A DNA stretch of 64,000 nucleotides, taken from QFOX01 sp033763655. GTDB lineage: Bacteria > Pseudomonadota > Alphaproteobacteria > Rickettsiales > UBA3002. The DNA is taken from assembly GCA_033763655.1 (NCBI GenBank), contig JANRKD010000027.1, forward strand, positions 67,489 to 131,488, written 5' to 3'. The notes beneath the pieces were generated by a model. That model had not been told where the DNA came from. It ran no database searches and saw only the letters and a program-made list of their open reading frames with translations. The position numbers and the translations under genes are program-made. Of this stretch, positions 33,200-42,333 are shown piece after piece (position 1 is the stretch's first letter; each line of letters starts with the position of its first letter).

Positions 33200-33947
33200 C
33201 GTCGAACTTGAGGCTGTTGCTGACGCGTGTGGCGGTGCAATTCGTACTGGTGCGGGCTGGCTATGCAAGTGCCCCGCACATGATGACAAAAAGCCAAGCC
33301 TATCCCTATCAGTCAAAGGTGATAAGCTGCTGGCATATTGTCATGCAGGGTGCTTATTCAAAGATGTTTTAGAGGGTCTAAAGCTGCTCGGATACAAAGG
33401 TAGCGCTACCCCTGATGCCCGCTATGAGCGAGATGCCAAATTAGATGAAAAGACAGCCTATGCCAAGAAGCTGTGGAAAGCATCTCGGCCAGCCAAAGGC
33501 ACAATGGTTGAAACATACTTGCGAACCCGTGGCTATATTGGCGAGATTCCGCCATCCATTCGATTCCATCCAAATCTGAAGCACCAGCCAAGTGGTAATT
33601 ACTATCCAGCCATGATTGCTGCCGTCACTCTATTCCCGAGCGATGAGGTTTCTGCCATTCATCGCACATTCCTTAGCTTTGATGGGTTGTCGAAGGCAGA
33701 GGTTGAGCCAAATAAAATGATGCTTGGCTCAGTCAAAGGCGGCGCAGTAATGTTTGGTGCTCGCAGTGGGTATATTTTATGGATAGCAGAAGGCATAGAA
33801 ACTGCGCTCAGCATATTTCTCGCCACTGGCCAACCAACGTGGGCAACGCTCTCAACTTCAGGAATGGCCACCCCCGCATGCGGAGTGACATCTACGGCCA
33901 GGCCAAACGGCGAGGCTTCGGCAATGGCTCTCCATTTGCGCTCATAG
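33192..33947 (+). pseudogene. Primase/Toprim-type gene, truncated at its 3' end
   Basis: The ATG at 33192 follows GGGAGGC. The intact part has a CHC2-type zinc finger (CKCPAHDDKKPSLSLSV ... CHAGC), the helical linker seen in phage and satellite primases (AKKLWKASRPAKGTMVETYL) and the start of a Toprim domain (WIAEGIETALSIFLATGQPT). At about codon 224 the family sequence ends after LSTSGM. The remaining 26 or so codons are out-of-frame lpxR-derived sequence, so the metal-binding DxD of Toprim and any helicase part are missing. Confidence 0.8.
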
Positions 33948-34477
33948 GTCAGCACAATGCCAGGCTCATTTTTAAGCTGATTATCCCAGCCGTTCGGATG
34001 CGGACTATCCACCACATGGTGCACAAATTTCTGTGTCGGCTCGGCCAGTGATAATGGCCCAACCACCCCCAGAGTGAGCATCACATTATCGAGTGTTTTT
34101 CCTGTATCCGACACCATGCCCACCGAGCCATAGAGCCAGCCCGCATAAGGCTGATCGCCTACGACAAGGTCGCGGCGCGATAAATCTTCCGGTGCGAACA
34201 TGCTCTGCCCCGCCGCGATGCTGATGCGTTTATTACCCTCACCCGCGAGTGGTAATGCGTTGGCAATGCGCCGTGCTAAAGTCGGCATATCTTCTTCTGA
34301 GGAAAGCCATGAGAATCGGATGCCGTTGGTATAATCGCTGTCCGACCCTGCAAATTTATCGTTTTCGATGACGACATTAAAAATACCTTTGTCGTCTTTT
34401 TTGCGCACATCTTCCGCGGCCCGTACCGAAGATGCCATCGCCAATGCCAAGGCTGCCGATAGCGCCACAGGTTTCAT
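33866..34477 (-). pseudogene. LpxR-like (DUF2219) outer-membrane deacylase, 3' truncated
   Basis: The start at 34477 gives a signal peptide (KPVALSAALALAMASSVRA). It is followed by FNVVIENDKFAGSDSDYTNGIRFSW, the N-terminal signature of LpxR, which removes a 3'-linked acyl chain from lipid A in the outer membrane. Family similarity continues to VDVTPHAGVA (about residue 204). The frame then runs into the antisense of the truncated primase gene and stops at 33659. The last beta-strands of the barrel are lost, so the protein is probably inactive. Confidence 0.75.
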
Positions 34478-34839
34478 GCCGCCTTGCGCGGCATACGAAA
34501 AAACCGAGCGAAAGCCCGGCTTCTCCATCGCCTTTGCCCAATGGCGGCTACTCCGTGCCACGCACTTGGCGGCGTTTGGGTTTGCTCGAAATGACACTGG
34601 CAATTTTGAATCTCTCGAATCGTTTATCTTCTGCAAGCTGTTCGGCAGATAAGGATGCGATACTGGGTGTGGGTGGTGGCATAAGGATGCAGTAAAGAGG
34701 GATAACGAAGCATTTTTCGCCTCGGCAAACGGTAGGGAAATGACCCAGAAGGAGTTCAACTCGCCGGTTGAAGTCCCGGCCCTATCACGTAGTCGCGGCG
34801 GGACATGCGGAGGACAGCGAGCTTGTGTCGCAGGTCACC
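34478..34839. other. Gap between the lpxR remnant and virD4
   Basis: About 360 bases without a supported gene. An in-frame upstream extension of the lpxR remnant is not coding-like. There is no obvious terminator after virD4 (minus strand) and no repeat of the dispersed families seen elsewhere in the window. Confidence 0.4.
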
Positions 34840-36687
34840 TCAGGTGGTGGCCGGGGCGCCGCTTTTGGTGTCATCCCCCGGCGGTGGTGGCGGCGGTGCG
34901 GCGGCGACTTTTTTCTTTTTGCGCGGGTCGTAGGGTTCCTGCACGGGCAGGTCAATCGGCGGCAGCAGGCGCTTTTTGAAGAAGGGGTCTTTGAAGTAGA
35001 AAATCTTTTTGCATTTAATCGGCGAGAAGGATTCGACGAGGATAATCTGCTCGTCACGCGGCAGCTGGATAACTTCCTGCGGCAGCAGCAGCGCGCGCTG
35101 GGTTTCGGATACCTGCAGGGTGCGCGAGCCGGGGTTGAAATCGACGAATTTCGGCTTGTTGTGGGATTCCTGCGTCGCGGTTTTATTGCCCACCAGTTGC
35201 GAAATCATGTTCGCGGTTTCGATGTTGTTCGCCGAGAAAGTGACGCGGTAATAGGAGTTCGAGAGGAAGCTGTTCATGCCCGCTTCCTCGTAAATCCCTT
35301 TAAGCTGCTGGGTATCCTGAACGATGAGGAACAGCTTGACGCGGAAGCCGCGGAAATAGGCGATACCGATCTGGAACTGCGGCATTTCGCCAAGTGACGG
35401 GAACTCATCGAGCATGAACATCACGCCGTGTGGCTCGTCCTTTTTGGGCATCTGGCGGGTTAAAAAGTCGGTCGCCTGCTGGTAGAACACTTTGAGCAGC
35501 GGTTCGAGGCGTTGTAAGTTATCCGGCGTCACCCCGACATAGATGCTGGTTTTGCGTTTTTTCAGCGTCTGCAGGTCGAAATCGGAGCTGGCGGTGGTGG
35601 TGTCAATCAGCGGGTTGGCCCAGAGTTCGAGCGCGGAGTTGAGCGTCGAAACCACGCCGGAGCGTTCCTTGTCGGCTTTCTGCAGGAAGGCAGCGATGTT
35701 CATGTAGGCCACCGGGTGGATTTTGCCGCCGATAGTATCGAGCACGACCGCGAGGTTGTAGACTACGTCGTCCGAACGCATGGTGCGCACGACTTCGCCG
35801 AAGCTGGTGACTTTCTCGGGTACGGCGCACAGATAGAGGATGATGCCGAGCATCAGCGAACGGGCCTCGTTCTGCCAGAACTCCTGCTCGGGCAGCACGA
35901 GGTTGCAGATTTTCTGCACGTCATCGACCATCTGTCCGGGTTTGTCGGAAATCCAGTCGAGCGGGTTGTAGCAATGCGAAATACCGTTCGGGTCGGCCGG
36001 GTTCCAGACATAGCAGGGTTGGCCGAGCTTCTTGTTGCGGTAGCCCGAGGTCAGCTCGTAGTTTTCGAGTTTAATATCGTGACAGATGACCGATTCTTCC
36101 CAGAAAAGCAGGTTGGGAATCACAAAGCCCACACCCTTACCCGACCCGGTCGGGGCAAAGAGCAGCACATGCTGGAAATCATCCGCAATCAGGTAATTCG
36201 CGGTGCCGGTGCGCCCGAGCAGCAGGCCCTTTTTCGCCCGCAGCTTGGCGCGTTTAAGGTCGGCCTCGGTGGACCATTTGGCGTCGCCGTGGATTTTTTC
36301 CTTCTTGCGGTAGGGGCGGAAATCCATCAGCGGCGCGCGCATGAGAAAGAGCGTGAACAGGCCGAGCAGCAGGCCCGCACCGACGGGGCCGTAGAACTTG
36401 GCGTCGAACGCGGCGTTAAAATAGGCCTCGCGGTATTGCGGGTAGGCCTTGTACTGGTTCACGATTTTATGCAGGTCGCGGTAGCCCTTGAGGATGCCCA
36501 GCGGGTTGCTGCCCGATTGCACATAGGTGAAAATCGAAGCCGGGCGCTGGTTCTGCAGTTTGGTCAGGTAGCGGTGGCCGAGGGTGAAGCCCGCCAGCGT
36601 GCCGGCATAGGCGGGAATCAGCAACGTGCCGCCGATGATAATCACCAGGAACAGCTTGTTGAGGATCGCTTTGACGAATTGGGGCAT
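34840..36687 (-). CDS. virD4: Type IV secretion coupling protein VirD4/TraG
   Basis: The 615-residue inner-membrane ATPase recruits substrates to the secretion channel. The N-terminus has two membrane helices (about residues 10-35 and 100-118). The nucleotide-binding domain has a canonical Walker A, APTGSGKGVGFVIP, and Walker B, MFMLDEFPSLG. The VICHDIKLENYELTSGYR segment is typical of the family. The C-terminus is Lys/Pro-rich. It is the last gene of the vir locus, 124 bases after virB11. Its presence means the system can export protein or DNA substrates. Confidence 0.96.
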   Translation of the reverse strand: MPQFVKAILNKLFLVIIIGGTLLIPAYAGTLAGFTLGHRYLTKLQNQRPASIFTYVQSGSNPLGILKGYRDLHKIVNQYKAYPQYREAYFNAAFDAKFYGPVGAGLLLGLFTLFLMRAPLMDFRPYRKKEKIHGDAKWSTEADLKRAKLRAKKGLLLGRTGTANYLIADDFQHVLLFAPTGSGKGVGFVIPNLLFWEESVICHDIKLENYELTSGYRNKKLGQPCYVWNPADPNGISHCYNPLDWISDKPGQMVDDVQKICNLVLPEQEFWQNEARSLMLGIILYLCAVPEKVTSFGEVVRTMRSDDVVYNLAVVLDTIGGKIHPVAYMNIAAFLQKADKERSGVVSTLNSALELWANPLIDTTTASSDFDLQTLKKRKTSIYVGVTPDNLQRLEPLLKVFYQQATDFLTRQMPKKDEPHGVMFMLDEFPSLGEMPQFQIGIAYFRGFRVKLFLIVQDTQQLKGIYEEAGMNSFLSNSYYRVTFSANNIETANMISQLVGNKTATQESHNKPKFVDFNPGSRTLQVSETQRALLLPQEVIQLPRDEQIILVESFSPIKCKKIFYFKDPFFKKRLLPPIDLPVQEPYDPRKKKKVAAAPPPPPPGDDTKSGAPATT

Positions 36688-36811
36688 AAGGTTGGGTGCC
36701 GGGACTCAGGGTTCAGGGTTCAGATTCCACGTTATATACTAACCGGCCTGCACGCGAAAGTGGCAATCGTGGGTCGGGCATCGGGAAATTTTGCCTGCTG
36801 CCGCACGGGGG

Positions 36812-37795
36812 TTACGCGCCGGGCTTGAAATAAACCTCGCTGACGTAGCGCCGGCCTTTTTCGCCGCGCTTGAGCTGGATGATGACCTGAATCACCGATT
36901 CGACATAGGCCTTAATCTGGTCGCGGGTGATACCCAGATCCGCCTGCATAATCATCAGGATCAGTTGCTCGATGGCCAGTGTCGGCGAATCGGCGTGGAT
37001 GGTGGCGACGGAGCCCGGATGGCCGGTGTTGACCGCGCGCAGGTAGGAGAATGCCTCGGCGCCGCGCAACTCGCCGACGATGATACGGTCGGGCCTGAGG
37101 CGCAGGCAGGCCTCGATCAGTTCCTGAGTCGTCACTTTCGCGCGGCCTTGCCCGCCCTTGCTGACCATGAGGTGGACGCGGTTGGGGATGTGGTCGATCT
37201 GCACCTCGCGCGCATCCTCCACCGTGATGATGCGCTCGCTGGCGGGGATTTGCGTCAGCGCCGCGTTCATGAAGGTGGTTTTACCCGTGCTGGTGCCGCC
37301 GCTGATGATGATATTCTTTTTGAATTTGACCGCCTGCGCGATGAAGCCCTTGACGTCGCCTTTGGCGTAAAGTTCGCTCAAGATATCGTCGGCCGGGTCA
37401 TGCGTGCCAAGGCCGGTTTTGGTGGTGGCAAAAGCGCCCAGTTGCTCGTAGGTGTCGAGCGTCATCATCAGCGCCGCCTGTTTGCGGATCGACATGGCGA
37501 TGCCGTTATCCGCGCAGGCGGGTGGGAAGACGACCTGCACGCGGTAGCCACCGGGCAGGGTGGCGGAAAGCAGCGGTTTTTCCTCGCTGATGGTCTGGCT
37601 GGTGGATTGCGCAATCAGGTGCGCAAGGGCCTGCAGATGCTCGTGCGTGAACTGGGGCAGCGGCTCGTAACGCATGTCGCCGAACTTCTCGACCCAGGCC
37701 TCGCCCGGGCGATTAATCGAAATCTCCTGAATCCCCTCCTCGGCGAAGAGGGCGTTGAGGGGTTCAAGGAAGGTGTCGAGTGCGGTATGTGACAT
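36812..37795 (-). CDS. virB11: Type IV secretion ATPase VirB11
   Basis: The ATG at 37795 follows AAAGGA and gives 327 residues. The hexameric traffic ATPase has Walker A GGTSTGKTTFMNA, an Asp box TVEDAREVQI, Walker B-like DRIIVGELRGAEAFSYL and the His box NTGHPGSVATIHADS. All nucleotide-binding residues are present, in contrast to VirB4 in the same locus. It lies 7 bases after virB10. Confidence 0.96.
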   Translation of the reverse strand: MSHTALDTFLEPLNALFAEEGIQEISINRPGEAWVEKFGDMRYEPLPQFTHEHLQALAHLIAQSTSQTISEEKPLLSATLPGGYRVQVVFPPACADNGIAMSIRKQAALMMTLDTYEQLGAFATTKTGLGTHDPADDILSELYAKGDVKGFIAQAVKFKKNIIISGGTSTGKTTFMNAALTQIPASERIITVEDAREVQIDHIPNRVHLMVSKGGQGRAKVTTQELIEACLRLRPDRIIVGELRGAEAFSYLRAVNTGHPGSVATIHADSPTLAIEQLILMIMQADLGITRDQIKAYVESVIQVIIQLKRGEKGRRYVSEVYFKPGA

Positions 37796-37802
37796 AAGTC
37801 CT

Positions 37803-39014
37803 TTAATTGATAATGCGTGCGCCGACCGCTTCTTCAGGGAAGACGAGGTCCTTGTTGACAAAGACATTCACCACCGTGCCCTGATCGACCAGAATGGTAG
37901 GCTGCACGCCGAGAAACCGCTGGATGAAGCCATCCGTCAGCGAACCAAGGCGGTTCAGGGCGTTGGTGGTAGCGGTGGTGGCGGCGTCGCCGGTGGTGGT
38001 CGAGCCGGTGCCGTTGCTGGTGCTGGTGGTCGAGCCGCCCGAGATGGAATCCGAGCCGATGGCCAGCGCAATGTTCATCACGCTTGAGAGCAGGGAGCGC
38101 GAGAATATCTCCTGGAACTTGGTGTCGATCTGGCCGGTTACCCCGGCCTGGCCGATGCCGTCTACCAGCGGCGAATCCAGCGCCACGTCAACCCCGTCGG
38201 GGCGGATGACGCGCGTCCAGATGACAAACACCCGGGTCTGGCCACTGGTGAGCGTGGTGTTGTAGCTGCCAATCAGCCGCGAGCCTTTGGGGATGAGTGG
38301 CACTGTGCCCGCCTCGGCATAGGTGTCGCGCGAGACAATGGCGCGGATGGGGGCGGGAAGGTCGGTGTTCAGGGCCGATTCCATGGTTGCCTGAATGATG
38401 CGCCCCTGGGCAATCGTGCGCCGTAAATCGCCGATGCGGGTGGCCTCGACGCGTTCGGTTTTGGTGGTGGCAAGGTTGGCGGCAAACTGGCTGTTCGGGT
38501 CGGTTGGTGCCGCGGTAGGAGGCGGGGGGGAGCCGCCACCGGTAAGGCCGCCCAATCCGCCGCCAGAACCGCCGTCCTTGACGAGCATCGTGGAGCGCAG
38601 CCGCGCCATTTCCTGCGCTTTTGCCGCGCCGTCATCTTTCGGGGCGAGCAGGGTTTGCGGCACTTGCAGCGGTTCGGGCAGGCTCGGCGGGACAATGCTC
38701 GGCGGCGGCGCCAGAGGCGGCGGCTCGGCAATCGGCAGGGGCGGCGGTTCAATCGATTTGGGGGCGACGGTGAGCTGTTTGACCTTGCCGACATCCTTGT
38801 CGCTTTTACCGCCCGAGAAGATGGAATAGAGCAGAAACAGCACCAGCGCAATCACCAGCCCAAGGACGATAAAGGTCTTGCCGTTGCGGGCGGCGACTTC
38901 GGGGGCGCCTTCGCGCAGGGCTTCGTCGCCATTGCCATTGCCGTTGCCGTTGCCATTCAGTGCGGCGGCGGGGATGTCGAACGGATTTTCGCCCGGGGTG
39001 TTATCGTCAGCCAT
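37803..39014 (-). CDS. virB10: Type IV secretion channel protein VirB10
   Basis: The 403-residue protein spans the envelope. It has a single membrane helix (FIVLGLVIALVLFLLYSIF, about residues 48-66), a Pro-rich periplasmic segment (about 88-125), a Gly-rich linker, and the C-terminal TrbI/VirB10 domain (IQATMESALNTDLPAPIRAI; IPKGSRLIGSYN). A Thr/Ser/Gly-rich antenna-like insert precedes the final GTVVNVFVNKDLVF. Its ATG overlaps the virB9 stop as TGATG. Confidence 0.95.
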   Translation of the reverse strand: MADDNTPGENPFDIPAAALNGNGNGNGNGDEALREGAPEVAARNGKTFIVLGLVIALVLFLLYSIFSGGKSDKDVGKVKQLTVAPKSIEPPPLPIAEPPPLAPPPSIVPPSLPEPLQVPQTLLAPKDDGAAKAQEMARLRSTMLVKDGGSGGGLGGLTGGGSPPPPTAAPTDPNSQFAANLATTKTERVEATRIGDLRRTIAQGRIIQATMESALNTDLPAPIRAIVSRDTYAEAGTVPLIPKGSRLIGSYNTTLTSGQTRVFVIWTRVIRPDGVDVALDSPLVDGIGQAGVTGQIDTKFQEIFSRSLLSSVMNIALAIGSDSISGGSTTSTSNGTGSTTTGDAATTATTNALNRLGSLTDGFIQRFLGVQPTILVDQGTVVNVFVNKDLVFPEEAVGARIIN

Positions 39015-39796
39015 CAGAGCACTCCGCCCGCTTCGTTATAGACCAGCACATTCTGCCCAGCCTGCTGCACCTTGAACCGTGGCGCAATGACATTGACCGC
39101 AATCAGCCCGTCGCTGGTGCGGCGGGTGGCGACGTCGAGCGTTTCCCCGTTGGCGGTAATGACGGAAATTCTGGGAGATGCCGCGCCGCTGAACTTGAAG
39201 AAGGTGCTTTTGCCATCGTCGAAGATTTTAACCGGCGCTGCCGCGGCGGCCCCGCTGTAAGTATAGCGGTAGTTGAAGATGGGTGCGCTCGGCGCTACCG
39301 CAGCAACGGGCGCGGGTGTGGCCGAAGGTGGTGGCGGTGCCTGCAGGGTCACCCTCGCCGGGGGCGGCAGAAGGCCCGCCGCCGCATCTTCCGGATAGAA
39401 GAAGCGCACGACATAGGTTAATTCCTCGCTGCCAAAGACCGCATCCGCCGCCGAGGAGCGCAAATCAAACTGGTAGGCGCGCAGGTTGGTGACGACGGTC
39501 ATGTTGGTGTGGGCGTTTTCCTCCTGCGCGCGGATGAACAGGCGGCGCCCTGCCGGGGTAATCTGCCAGGCGATGCGGTCGCCGACCGAAATCGTGTCGA
39601 TAATCTCTTTCGGCCCGAACTCAATATTGCTCTGGTAGCCGTAATGGGTGGTGACGGTGAACACCTCGTTGGGATTAAAGACCAGCGTTTTGATGCGACT
39701 GTCGGTGGTGATGGGCTGGGCCGCGTGGACAAGTGCCGCAGCCAATACGCCGCCGGCAAGGGCTATGAAACGGAGGGTGGCGGTGCGTAACATCAT
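39014..39796 (-). CDS. virB9: Type IV secretion outer-membrane core protein VirB9
   Basis: The start at 39796 overlaps the virB8 stop and gives 260 residues with a signal peptide cleaved after VHA. The N-terminal VirB9 domain (IKTLVFNPNEVFTVTTHYGYQ), a linker rich in Pro and Ala (about residues 140-165), and the C-terminal domain (NYRYTYSGAAAAAPVKIFDD; SDGLIAVNVIAPRFKVQ) match the CagX/VirB9 family. It would form the outer-membrane core ring with VirB10. No separate VirB7 lipoprotein gene was found. Confidence 0.94.
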   Translation of the reverse strand: MMLRTATLRFIALAGGVLAAALVHAAQPITTDSRIKTLVFNPNEVFTVTTHYGYQSNIEFGPKEIIDTISVGDRIAWQITPAGRRLFIRAQEENAHTNMTVVTNLRAYQFDLRSSAADAVFGSEELTYVVRFFYPEDAAAGLLPPPARVTLQAPPPPSATPAPVAAVAPSAPIFNYRYTYSGAAAAAPVKIFDDGKSTFFKFSGAASPRISVITANGETLDVATRRTSDGLIAVNVIAPRFKVQQAGQNVLVYNEAGGVL

Positions 39797-40548
39797 TCGC
39801 TCTCGGGCTGGATTTGATACGAAGTGACGGTGTAACCAAGGGGATTGAGCAGTTGTTCTTCCTGATTCAGGCTGAGGTCGGCATATTCGAAGGTGACGGT
39901 GACAATCCACAGCGAGGATTTGTCGGGCTGGTTCGGCATGCTTTCGGTGGTGGTAATGCGGGCCTGCAGGATTTTCGAGGTGGTAACGGTGTCCGCATTA
40001 CGCCGCTCGCCGGGGTTGGTGACATAGACCATCGAGCGGATTTTGACATCGCGCTGGCCGTAGGTACCAAGCCGCTTGGCAAGGCTTTCCGGGTTGTTCG
40101 GATCGAGCTGCGCGCGGGCGCGGCGGAAGACCTCGGCCGTGCTCATCAGCCGCAAGACGTTGTAGTTGTAGCGCAGCACGCTGATATTGTAGCTCTCGCG
40201 CAGGCGCAGGTAGGTGGCGGTGAAGTAGCGGTCAACCCCCTGGTCGGCGGCGTAGTCGCGGCGGGTGATGGGTTGTACCCGCTGGGTGATGCCGGTTTTT
40301 TCGTCGATCTGAATCAGGTAGGGCTGCACCGATTTGAGGGGCGCCAGACGAAATACCGCAAATGCGGCGATGACCGCCACCAGAAGAGAGGCCGCCGCAA
40401 TCAACGCCAGCATGTTGCGCTGGGTCAGGACATGCTGGTACTTATCCTGATACCAGTGTTTCGACCCTTCGGAAACCGCTTGCTGTTTGCGCCTGAACAT
40501 CCCTTGCACCACGTTAGCTATAGTCGATCGAAACAATAACGTAGCCAT
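39793..40548 (-). CDS. virB8: Type IV secretion assembly protein VirB8
   Basis: The ATG at 40548 gives 251 residues, though the Shine-Dalgarno is weak; an in-frame ATG at 40500 is an alternative. One membrane helix (LALIAAASLLVAVIAAFAVF) follows a basic cytoplasmic N-terminus. The periplasmic NTF2-like domain has YFTATYLRLRESYNISVLRY and KILQARITTTESMP. VirB8 nucleates the inner-membrane complex. A promoter is predicted in the 177-base gap upstream. Confidence 0.92.
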   Translation of the reverse strand: MATLLFRSTIANVVQGMFRRKQQAVSEGSKHWYQDKYQHVLTQRNMLALIAAASLLVAVIAAFAVFRLAPLKSVQPYLIQIDEKTGITQRVQPITRRDYAADQGVDRYFTATYLRLRESYNISVLRYNYNVLRLMSTAEVFRRARAQLDPNNPESLAKRLGTYGQRDVKIRSMVYVTNPGERRNADTVTTSKILQARITTTESMPNQPDKSSLWIVTVTFEYADLSLNQEEQLLNPLGYTVTSYQIQPESE

Positions 40549-40668
40549 CGTTATTCTTCGGGTACGCTGACGTTGCCGCGCAAAATCGCCGGGTTGCCGG
40601 GCGGTTTCGATGCCCGGCTGCCGCAACGATGCATCAACCGAGTATAGTGGGCTCCGCTATAAGTGGCC

Positions 40669-40696
40669 ACTATATGTTGGGTTTATGAGATTGCAA
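40669..40696 (-). promoter_or_regulatory. Predicted internal promoter of virB8-virD4
   Basis: On the minus strand: TTGCAA (40696-40691), a 16-base spacer and TATAGT (40674-40669), in the gap between virB6 and virB8. Around the -10 is the palindromic string AGTGGCCACT. It would allow the core-complex genes to be expressed apart from virB2-B4-B6. Confidence 0.5.
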
Positions 40697-40725
40697 GCGG
40701 TGGGGATAAGTTATTCAGGCAAAAC

Positions 40726-42333
40726 TTAGCGGCCAAAACTTGAGGGATCGCGTATCCAGCGGGCAAAGCTGTTCTGGATGCTGTTCTGGGGTGTCGCCGC
40801 ATCCCGTGCCGGGTCGTCGGTCTTGACGGCACGGCCATCGGCGCGGCTGCCGGTGAGCATGGCGGCAAACCCATCCTTCACCCCTTGTACGGTTTTCGTC
40901 AGCCCATCGCTATGGCTGCCATCGCGGAAGCCCGATTCAAACCCGCCTTTGAAATTATCGAGGTAGGATTCGCCCGGCATGCGCGTGACACCGCTGGTGG
41001 CGGTACCGACGCCACCACCCAGCTGGGTAGCGTAGGAAGCGCCCAGCCCCGAGGCCAGGCGTTGCGCCAGTGCCGGCACCAGCTTCAGTAGTTTTTCAAT
41101 CAGCAGCACGATAATCACGAGTGGGATCAGCCCTTCACCGATGAACGTGAGCAGCGCCTCAATCTGGTTGCGGGCGTCGGGCGACGTGGCAAAATTGGGG
41201 GTGATGGGCTTCTCGGGGGTTTTGCACTGCAGTTTGCCTTTGGCGGTATAGTCCGGGTCACCCGAGTGGAGAATGGCCCCGGTTTCCTTGTTGACGACAT
41301 CGAACTCGCACAAGGTGCAATAGGTCAGCGAGAAGCGCAGCGCGGTGGTTTCGGTAGTCTGCTGATTGTAGCGGACAATGCCGGTCAGGTTGGTGACCAC
41401 GTTATTGTTGGTGATGTCTTTGACGATGATGACAATAAAGGTGAGGAAGGCAAACATCAGCACCACTTGCAGGGCGAAAGAAACAAGGTAGCCCACCCAG
41501 CGGTCGAACAGGTTGCGGGTATGTTTGAACAGGTAAAATCCGAGGAAGAACGGCGCAAGGGTAAGCAGGAACGCGATGCCGATGACCGCATACACATAAG
41601 CGAACACGGCGCGGAACAGGGTCAGCATCATGCGGCCAATCACCAGCAGCGCGACATAGGCGGCGATGGGCAGCGCGGTCATGAAGAGCGCAATCACCGC
41701 AAAGAGGGCGTTCTTGCAGTAATCGGCGTTGGTTGATGCGCCTTCGGAGTCGGTGGCAAAATGGACAAAATGGGCAAGGATTTTGTCCATTTCGGCATAG
41801 ACGTCGCTGCCGCTGTGGATGCCCGAACTGTTCAGGGTGGTCAACGCAATGGTGGTGCCTTCGCGGATGCCCGCAATCAGGAACGTGTAGCCGTAGCCAA
41901 TCAGGTAATCGGCATTGGTGGCAAAGGCGGTGACAAAGGCCAGTTTGAGGGCAAACAGGATGGCTTCCTGCCCGGTTGCGGGCACCAGGCCGATGGTGAA
42001 TGAGATGCCGAAGATAACGACGGCCAGCGTCACCGCCGCCCAGACGGCCGGGGCGAGGTCGAGAATCATGCCGCAGAACAGGTGGCCCATGAGGTTGCTG
42101 GCGAGTTGCTCGAAATTACACACCAGGAACGAGAAGAGGTTATCGAACCCGAGTGTGGTCGGGCAGCTTGGCCCCGAAATAAACAGTTGGCCGGTGGCGT
42201 GGCCCCCGCTGCACCGCAAATGGCCGCCGCTGGCATCATCCGCAATCGCCCAGGCATCGGGTGCGTGGAGCATGACCGCAACCAGTGCGGCAATAAACGC
42301 AAGGATGCTCCAGCTGCGGGCGCGGCGCGTCAT
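40726..42333 (-). CDS. virB6: Type IV secretion inner-membrane protein VirB6/TrbL
   Basis: The 535-residue polytopic protein begins with a signal-like segment ending in DAWA. It has at least five strong membrane helices between about residues 100 and 305 (for example LAVVIFGISFTIGLVP) and another near 395. The family segment VLMFAFLTFIVIIV is present. A periplasmic loop has paired cysteines (TYCTLCEF). The C-terminal 120 residues are hydrophilic and Gly/Asp-rich, an extension common in VirB6 of intracellular and predatory alphaproteobacteria. Its start overlaps the virB4 stop. Confidence 0.9.
   Translation of the reverse strand: MTRRARSWSILAFIAALVAVMLHAPDAWAIADDASGGHLRCSGGHATGQLFISGPSCPTTLGFDNLFSFLVCNFEQLASNLMGHLFCGMILDLAPAVWAAVTLAVVIFGISFTIGLVPATGQEAILFALKLAFVTAFATNADYLIGYGYTFLIAGIREGTTIALTTLNSSGIHSGSDVYAEMDKILAHFVHFATDSEGASTNADYCKNALFAVIALFMTALPIAAYVALLVIGRMMLTLFRAVFAYVYAVIGIAFLLTLAPFFLGFYLFKHTRNLFDRWVGYLVSFALQVVLMFAFLTFIVIIVKDITNNNVVTNLTGIVRYNQQTTETTALRFSLTYCTLCEFDVVNKETGAILHSGDPDYTAKGKLQCKTPEKPITPNFATSPDARNQIEALLTFIGEGLIPLVIIVLLIEKLLKLVPALAQRLASGLGASYATQLGGGVGTATSGVTRMPGESYLDNFKGGFESGFRDGSHSDGLTKTVQGVKDGFAAMLTGSRADGRAVKTDDPARDAATPQNSIQNSFARWIRDPSSFGR

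Larger units (their letters stand above)
31797..33866 (+). mobile_element. Remnant of a tRNA-linked integrated element
   Basis: Directly after tRNA-fMet the sequence becomes more AT-rich and carries an unknown protein, an AlpA-like regulator and a primase-like gene, all on the plus strand. This is the gene content of prophage-like or satellite elements. No integrase is visible, and the right end stops inside the primase gene, at a junction with a truncated lpxR. The element is therefore probably a decayed, immobile remnant. Confidence 0.6.

Noticed and set aside
33855..33885. CCCCCGCA at the primase/lpxR junction as a tRNA-fMet-type att site
   Set aside because: Only eight bases match the tRNA 3' end, and the lpxR reading frame continues through them, so it is more likely native lpxR sequence.
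40550..40725. A virB7 lipoprotein gene in the virB6-virB8 gap
   Set aside because: No frame with a signal peptide and lipobox fits; the gap holds a promoter-like sequence and a palindrome.
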